A DNA stretch of 54,373 nt, taken from positions 1 to 54,373 of the forward strand of contig JBKPDL010000148.1 in assembly GCA_046727855.1 (NCBI GenBank), in the 5' to 3' direction. The translations under genes were made by a program, and so were the position numbers. The DNA comes from DASPWV01 sp046727855. GTDB lineage: Bacteria; Acidobacteriota; Vicinamibacteria; Vicinamibacterales; UBA2999. Below, piece after piece: positions 50,733-54,373 of the stretch. Each line of letters starts with the position of its first letter. The stretch's first letter is position 1. The notes beneath the pieces were generated by a model that had not been told where the DNA came from, did not search any database, and saw only the letters and a program-made list of their open reading frames with translations.

Positions 50733-51856
50733 CGCCACACGCGGGTCTGGAACGGCGAGTGCTGGCGGCGATCGAGGCAGCACCGCCGCGTATCCCGGTG
50801 CTCCTCGGCGGCTGCGGCAGTGGACGAACGACGACGCTGCACGGCCTTGTCGATCGGCTCGGCCGCGACAAGTGCCAGTACATCGACGTCGAACGTTCGG
50901 CAAGCACACCCGAGCGCTTCCTGCACGCGGTCACCTCGAGCTCGCCGTTTCAGCCGGTCGTGCCGGGCGACCCGGCCAAGTCCGCGCGCGACGCGTTCGA
51001 TCAGGTGCTCGCGTATTTCGCGCGCGCGCGTGCGCACGATCGGCCGGCCACCGTCCTGCTCGACGAGGTGTTGGAGCTGCGCACGTTCGAGAGTTTCCCC
51101 GGATTGCGTCATGTCCTGCGCGAGCTGCTGCAGGCGCTCTGCGACAGCGGCAACTGCTTTGTGCTGACCTCGCGCTATGTCGCGCGCGCGCATCGCCTGC
51201 TGCGCGATGGCTCGGTGCGCTTCGAAGTGATCCATTTGCCGGCGTTGTCTCCGACGGACGTCGCCGGCATGCTGCCGCCGATGGGCGACGCCGCCACAGA
51301 CGATCGCGAGTTCCTCAGCCGCACCATTCAGGCGCTCGCCGACGGCCGCGCCGCGTACGTCCGCGCCATCAGCGATGCGACGGCGGCCATGAGTGAGCGT
51401 GGCGGCGAGCCGATTTCGGCGCTCACTGCGCTACTCACCTCCGACGGCGCCCTGACATCGTGGTGCGGCTATCGCTACGAGCTGCGCCTGCACCGCGCCC
51501 GCGGCTACGGCGCGCTGAAAGCGATTCTCGAGATTCTCGCGGAGGAAGAACCGCTGACCCTCACGGAGATTGCGCTGCGTCTGCAGCGCACGCCGGGATC
51601 GACCAAGGACTATCTCTCCTGGCTGGAGGACGTCGACCTGGTGGTTTCGCGGCAGAAGCGCTACAGCTTTACCGACCCGCTATTGCGTTTGTGGGTTCGC
51701 CTGCACTGCCGCCCGGTTCCGCCCGGCGTCGACGAAGTGGCGCGCGAAGTGCAAAGCTACGCGCTCGCCCGTCTGCCGCCGACAGAGCCGTCGATGGCCA
51801 TGGCCGGGGCGACTGCCGGGGAGCGAAAGCCGTGGGGCATTATTGAGATCGACTGA
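50729..51856 (+). CDS. P-loop ATPase with C-terminal winged helix (archaeal-ATPase-like), Walker A Arg variant
   Basis: 375 residues from the ATG that overlaps the hutU stop. The P-loop is LLGGCGSGRTTTL, where the usual lysine is R33; Walker B is ATVLLDEVLELRT (D112-E113), followed by the sensor-like CFVLTSRYVARAHR. The C-terminal third has a winged helix, EEPLTLTEIALRLQRTPGST, then DYLSWLEDVDLV and RYSFTDPLLRLWVRL, like that of archaeal-type STAND ATPases. It may be an ATP-dependent regulator. A reading frame continues upstream to 50114 but lies in another frame of hutU and is not used. Whether it belongs to histidine use is unknown. Confidence 0.75.
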   Translation: MTPHAGLERRVLAAIEAAPPRIPVLLGGCGSGRTTTLHGLVDRLGRDKCQYIDVERSASTPERFLHAVTSSSPFQPVVPGDPAKSARDAFDQVLAYFARARAHDRPATVLLDEVLELRTFESFPGLRHVLRELLQALCDSGNCFVLTSRYVARAHRLLRDGSVRFEVIHLPALSPTDVAGMLPPMGDAATDDREFLSRTIQALADGRAAYVRAISDATAAMSERGGEPISALTALLTSDGALTSWCGYRYELRLHRARGYGALKAILEILAEEEPLTLTEIALRLQRTPGSTKDYLSWLEDVDLVVSRQKRYSFTDPLLRLWVRLHCRPVPPGVDEVAREVQSYALARLPPTEPSMAMAGATAGERKPWGIIEID

Positions 51857-51865
51857 GGCTGTCAC

Positions 51866-51974
51866 GTGAATTTTGAGATTTGGTGATCTGGAGATTTGGA
51901 GCAGATTTGGAGATTTTGAGATTCGGAGATTTACGGATTTCCTAATTTGGAGATCACCAGATCTCAAAATTCAC
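51866..51974. repeat. inverted GAGATTTGG repeat at a convergent junction
   Basis: The outer arms, 24 bases each with one mismatch, begin GTGAATTTTGAGAT (51866-51889 and, inverted, 51951-51974). Between them the unit GGAGATTTGG and variants recur (about six copies). The AT-rich block contrasts with its surroundings. The right arm contains the stop and last three codons of the RNase III gene. Confidence 0.85.
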
Positions 51975-52923
51975 GAGGCCGCATCCCCCTAGGCACTACC
52001 GCCTCCAATGCGGCCTTAGCCGCTTCCTGTTCCGCATCTTTCTTCGTCCTTCCCACGCCCTGCGCAATCGTTTCGGAGCCAACGACGACTTCGACATGAA
52101 ACAGCTTGCGGTGATCGGGGCCGACTTCGCCGGCGACGCGATAGACCGGGAGCGGACGTCCGAGGGCTTGCAGCGCTTCCTGCAGCCGTGATTTGTGATC
52201 GCGCCCGAAGTAATCGGGCTGGCCCGCGGCTTCCACGTGCGGACCGAGCTCGCGAAGAATGAACTGCCGCGCGGCGTCCAAGCCGCCGTCGAGATAAATC
52301 GAGGCAATCAACGCTTCGCAGGTGTCGGCAAGCAACGCCTGTTTGCGCCGGCCTCCCGTCTTCTCTTCGCCACGCCCGAGAATCATGTGCTCGCCAAGAC
52401 CGAGGCGATCGGCGAGCTCGGCGAGCGAGGCGGTGGAGACGACCATGGCTTTGATCTTCGACTTCTGCCCTTCAGAGAATTCGGGAAACGTGCGGAACAG
52501 CGCGTCGGCCACGACCAGGCCGAGAACGGCGTCGCCGAGAAACTCGAGCGACTCGTTGTCGATGACGCCGCCGCTGGGATCCTCGTGTGCCTTTGATTTG
52601 TGCGTCAGCGCGTGTTCGAGCAGCCCGCGATCCTTGAAGCGATACCCGAGGCGTTCCTCCAACGCGGCAAACTGTTGCGGCAGCGGCACGACCAGTCCGC
52701 CGCCCACCTCCTCGCGATGGCTCTCGATGACGCGCACGGCTTCTTCCGCATCGTCTTCGCGCACCGACACGCAGGTTTCCATCGGGTTGACAGTGAACGG
52801 AAAGAGTCCCGCGGGCAGACCAGAGCTGCGCACCGACGCAATGCCGTGGCTGTCGAGCAGCGCCTGCACGACGCTGGCCTCGATGTTCGAGCCCGTCCGG
52901 AAAATGACGATGAGTTCAGGCAT
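51964..52923 (-). CDS. rnc: ribonuclease III with N-terminal DUF2007 domain
   Basis: 319 residues, against about 230 usual. Residues 1-72 (MPELIVIFRTGSNIEASVVQ, then GIASVRSSG and VSVREDDAEEAVRVI) fit the DUF2007 putative signal-transducing domain. RNase III follows from about residue 85, with the signature N123-E-S-L-E-F-L-G-D and ERLGYRFKDRGLLEHALTH; the dsRNA-binding domain is at about 240-310 (DHKSRLQEALQALGRPLP, then GRTKKDAEQEAAKAALE). It cleaves double-stranded RNA in rRNA maturation and decay. The ATG overlaps the stop of the SpoIIE gene by 8 bases (ATGCCTGA). The fusion is the odd feature. Confidence 0.93.
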   Translation of the reverse strand: MPELIVIFRTGSNIEASVVQALLDSHGIASVRSSGLPAGLFPFTVNPMETCVSVREDDAEEAVRVIESHREEVGGGLVVPLPQQFAALEERLGYRFKDRGLLEHALTHKSKAHEDPSGGVIDNESLEFLGDAVLGLVVADALFRTFPEFSEGQKSKIKAMVVSTASLAELADRLGLGEHMILGRGEEKTGGRRKQALLADTCEALIASIYLDGGLDAARQFILRELGPHVEAAGQPDYFGRDHKSRLQEALQALGRPLPVYRVAGEVGPDHRKLFHVEVVVGSETIAQGVGRTKKDAEQEAAKAALEAVVPRGMRPREF

Positions 52924-54373
52924 CGACCTTCAAGATGACCATCGTCATGTCGTCGTGCTGGTCGGCCTGTCCTGAGAACGCGCGAAGATCGGCAAAGATG
53001 AAGGAGCGCAGCTGTTCGAAGGGAAGGTGCGAATACTGCTCCAGCACCTTCGCGAGCCTCGCCTCGCCGTAGCATTCGAATGCGGTGTTCATGGTTTCAC
53101 TGATGCCGTCGGTGAAAAACACCAGCAGGTCGTCGCCCTTGAGCGGAATCGTGATCTCCTCCAGCATCGACTCGAACAGGTGCCCGGCATCATCGACCTG
53201 CAGGCCGACGACCAGGCCGTCGGGCGTCAGCACCGAGGCCTTGCGCATACCGGGTGGCGCATTGCCGGGGACGTGAATCAGCGGGCAGTGGCCGGCGCGC
53301 GCGAATTTCATTTCCCGTTTCTCGAGATCCACCACGCCGTAAGACATCGTGATGAAGCTCTTCGAGTCGATGTTATCCGCAACTACACGGTTGACCGCGA
53401 CGAGAAACTCGCGCGGCGAGCGATGCACACGCGCCAGCGATTGCACGATCACTTTCAACTGCGCCATATAGAGACCGGCTGGCAGGCCCTTGCCCGACAC
53501 ATCGGCGATGAGGACGCCAAGCTCGGTGCCGGACAGATGGAGAAAGTCGTAGTAGTCGCCCGCGACTTCGCGGGCCGGCTCACAGAACGCCATCGAGCGC
53601 AGGCCCGGCAGGTCGAGCGGTCCCGACGGCAACAGCTTCTGCTGGATCTCGCGCGCCGCGAGCATTTCCTGCTCCATGCGCGCCTTGTCGGCGTTTTCCT
53701 TCAGGAGCTTCGTGACCTCGTCGGTCATCACGTTGAACGACTCGGCGAGCTCGCCCAGTTGGTCGCGCGCGCGCACGGGAATGTGGTACGTGAAATCGCG
53801 ATTGCGCAGGTGCTCCGTGCCGGTAAACAGATCGTGTACTGCGCCCGTGATCTGACGCGCGAGCACGAATCCGATGCCAAGCGCCACGAGTTGGATGACC
53901 AGAAACAGGATGCCGATGAAGGCGAGCAACGCCAACAGAATCTGGCTGTATTGGCGTCTGGTGGAAATCGCCGAGAGCCTGTCGTAGATCTCGCCCACGT
54001 TGAGCCGCAGCGCGACACTCGCGGTCAACGGCGTACCGGTGGTCCAATCGTAGTGCTCGAGGAACGCAATCCATTCGCCCAGCGTCGTGCTTTCCTCGCG
54101 CGGCACGGGCCGCGATTCGAGGCTGCGGCCCCGCGGCAGCTCGATCTGCGTGGCACCAGGGAACACGGCAGCGATCTCACCAAGCTCGATTCCGGTTTCT
54201 TCGCGCAGGCGCTGCTCGATGGCGGTCGTGAACGGCAGGTCCACCACAGCCGCCCACGATGGTGTGGGCACCTGGGGCACGGCCACCGCACGCAGCACCA
54301 GGTGATGGGGACCGGATGATCCGTTCGCCGCTGGCGCTTCTTGATACGCGACAAGGCCGGCGAAGCCGTCGCA
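52916..54373 (-). CDS. HAMP-SpoIIE PP2C-type phosphatase (N-terminus outside window)
   Basis: The frame is open through the window edge, so at least 485 residues are present and the 5' end is missing. An extracytoplasmic region is followed by a membrane helix (ILLALLAFIGILFLVIQLVA), a HAMP domain (RQITGAVHDLFTGTEHLRN), a coiled coil (residues in ENADKARMEQEMLAAREIQQ) and a SpoIIE-type phosphatase with the metal sites EVAGDYYDF, LIADVSGKGLPAG, FFTDGISETMN and QHDDMTMVIL. These are RsbU/RsbP-like phosphatases acting on anti-sigma-antagonists. Its stop overlaps the start of rnc. No partner anti-sigma gene is in view. Confidence 0.9.
   Translation of the reverse strand, partial: CDGFAGLVAYQEAPAANGSSGPHHLVLRAVAVPQVPTPSWAAVVDLPFTTAIEQRLREETGIELGEIAAVFPGATQIELPRGRSLESRPVPREESTTLGEWIAFLEHYDWTTGTPLTASVALRLNVGEIYDRLSAISTRRQYSQILLALLAFIGILFLVIQLVALGIGFVLARQITGAVHDLFTGTEHLRNRDFTYHIPVRARDQLGELAESFNVMTDEVTKLLKENADKARMEQEMLAAREIQQKLLPSGPLDLPGLRSMAFCEPAREVAGDYYDFLHLSGTELGVLIADVSGKGLPAGLYMAQLKVIVQSLARVHRSPREFLVAVNRVVADNIDSKSFITMSYGVVDLEKREMKFARAGHCPLIHVPGNAPPGMRKASVLTPDGLVVGLQVDDAGHLFESMLEEITIPLKGDDLLVFFTDGISETMNTAFECYGEARLAKVLEQYSHLPFEQLRSFIFADLRAFSGQADQHDDMTMVILKVDA

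Overview
The window looks like chromosomal DNA from a high-G+C, Gram-negative acidobacterium. The best fit is the Vicinamibacteria (subdivision 6) lineage. This is inferred from gene content: two very large MacB/FtsX-type ABC permeases of the acidobacterial ADOP kind, a CadC-like winged-helix/TolB-propeller regulator, a BlaI/M56 pair, a DUF1592-DUF1552-ankyrin secretion operon, many Tat-type signal peptides, and enzymes for LPS core (heptosyltransferase) and outer-membrane uptake (TonB). I saw no rRNA, tRNA, CRISPR array, phage gene or intact transposase.

Layout. 1-5.9 kb: a partial sensor-regulator, a Tat-exported beta-propeller, and a 2OG-Fe(II) oxygenase followed by a WaaC-like heptosyltransferase. 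6.2-10.7 kb: a likely cell-wall surveillance locus, with a class A PBP divergent from a BlaI repressor that is translationally coupled to an M56 protease carrying ankyrin repeats instead of a penicillin-sensor domain; a twin operator lies in the BlaI promoter. 11-20.8 kb, minus strand: a truncated TonB, then (in transcription order from 20.8 kb) ADOP permease, exported methyltransferase, DUF1592 cytochrome-like protein, DUF1552 protein and secreted ankyrin protein. 21.1-24.5 kb, plus strand: endonuclease/exonuclease/phosphatase protein, TPR-like protein, membrane protein, and an alanine racemase with a Tat-like leader. 24.6-27 kb: zwf and a ferritin-like/VIT1 iron exporter (MbfA type). 27-32.7 kb: exported amidohydrolase and amidase, an alpha/beta hydrolase coupled to a 58-residue zinc-ribbon protein, a cupin and an ACMSD-type decarboxylase. 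32.7-37.6 kb: an outer-membrane barrel remnant, an amino-acid permease, a tandem pair of Tat-signal aminotransferases, and a TetR regulator. 37.7-46 kb: a soluble aldose-sugar dehydrogenase, ppk1, the second ADOP permease, and an ABC-2 exporter pair. 46.1-54.4 kb: purA divergent from hutH-hutU-ATPase, and an overlapping SpoIIE-phosphatase/RNase III pair in which RNase III carries an N-terminal DUF2007 domain.

The most unusual features are not all genes. Convergent gene ends are repeatedly filled by inverted arrays of short repeats that begin at or next to the two stop codons (10.7 kb, 24.5 kb, 51.9 kb; a related arrangement at 41.4 kb). A second dispersed palindrome family (core CGGASCT-AGSTCCG) occurs at four places. 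Four genes (zwf, the sugar dehydrogenase, purA, hutH) have a TANNNT box 6-7 nt before the start codon and no Shine-Dalgarno sequence, which suggests leaderless transcripts.

All functional names come from reading motifs in translated sequence; no database search was run. Starts were moved from the longest reading frame where a Shine-Dalgarno site, signal peptide or overlap with the neighbour argued for it.
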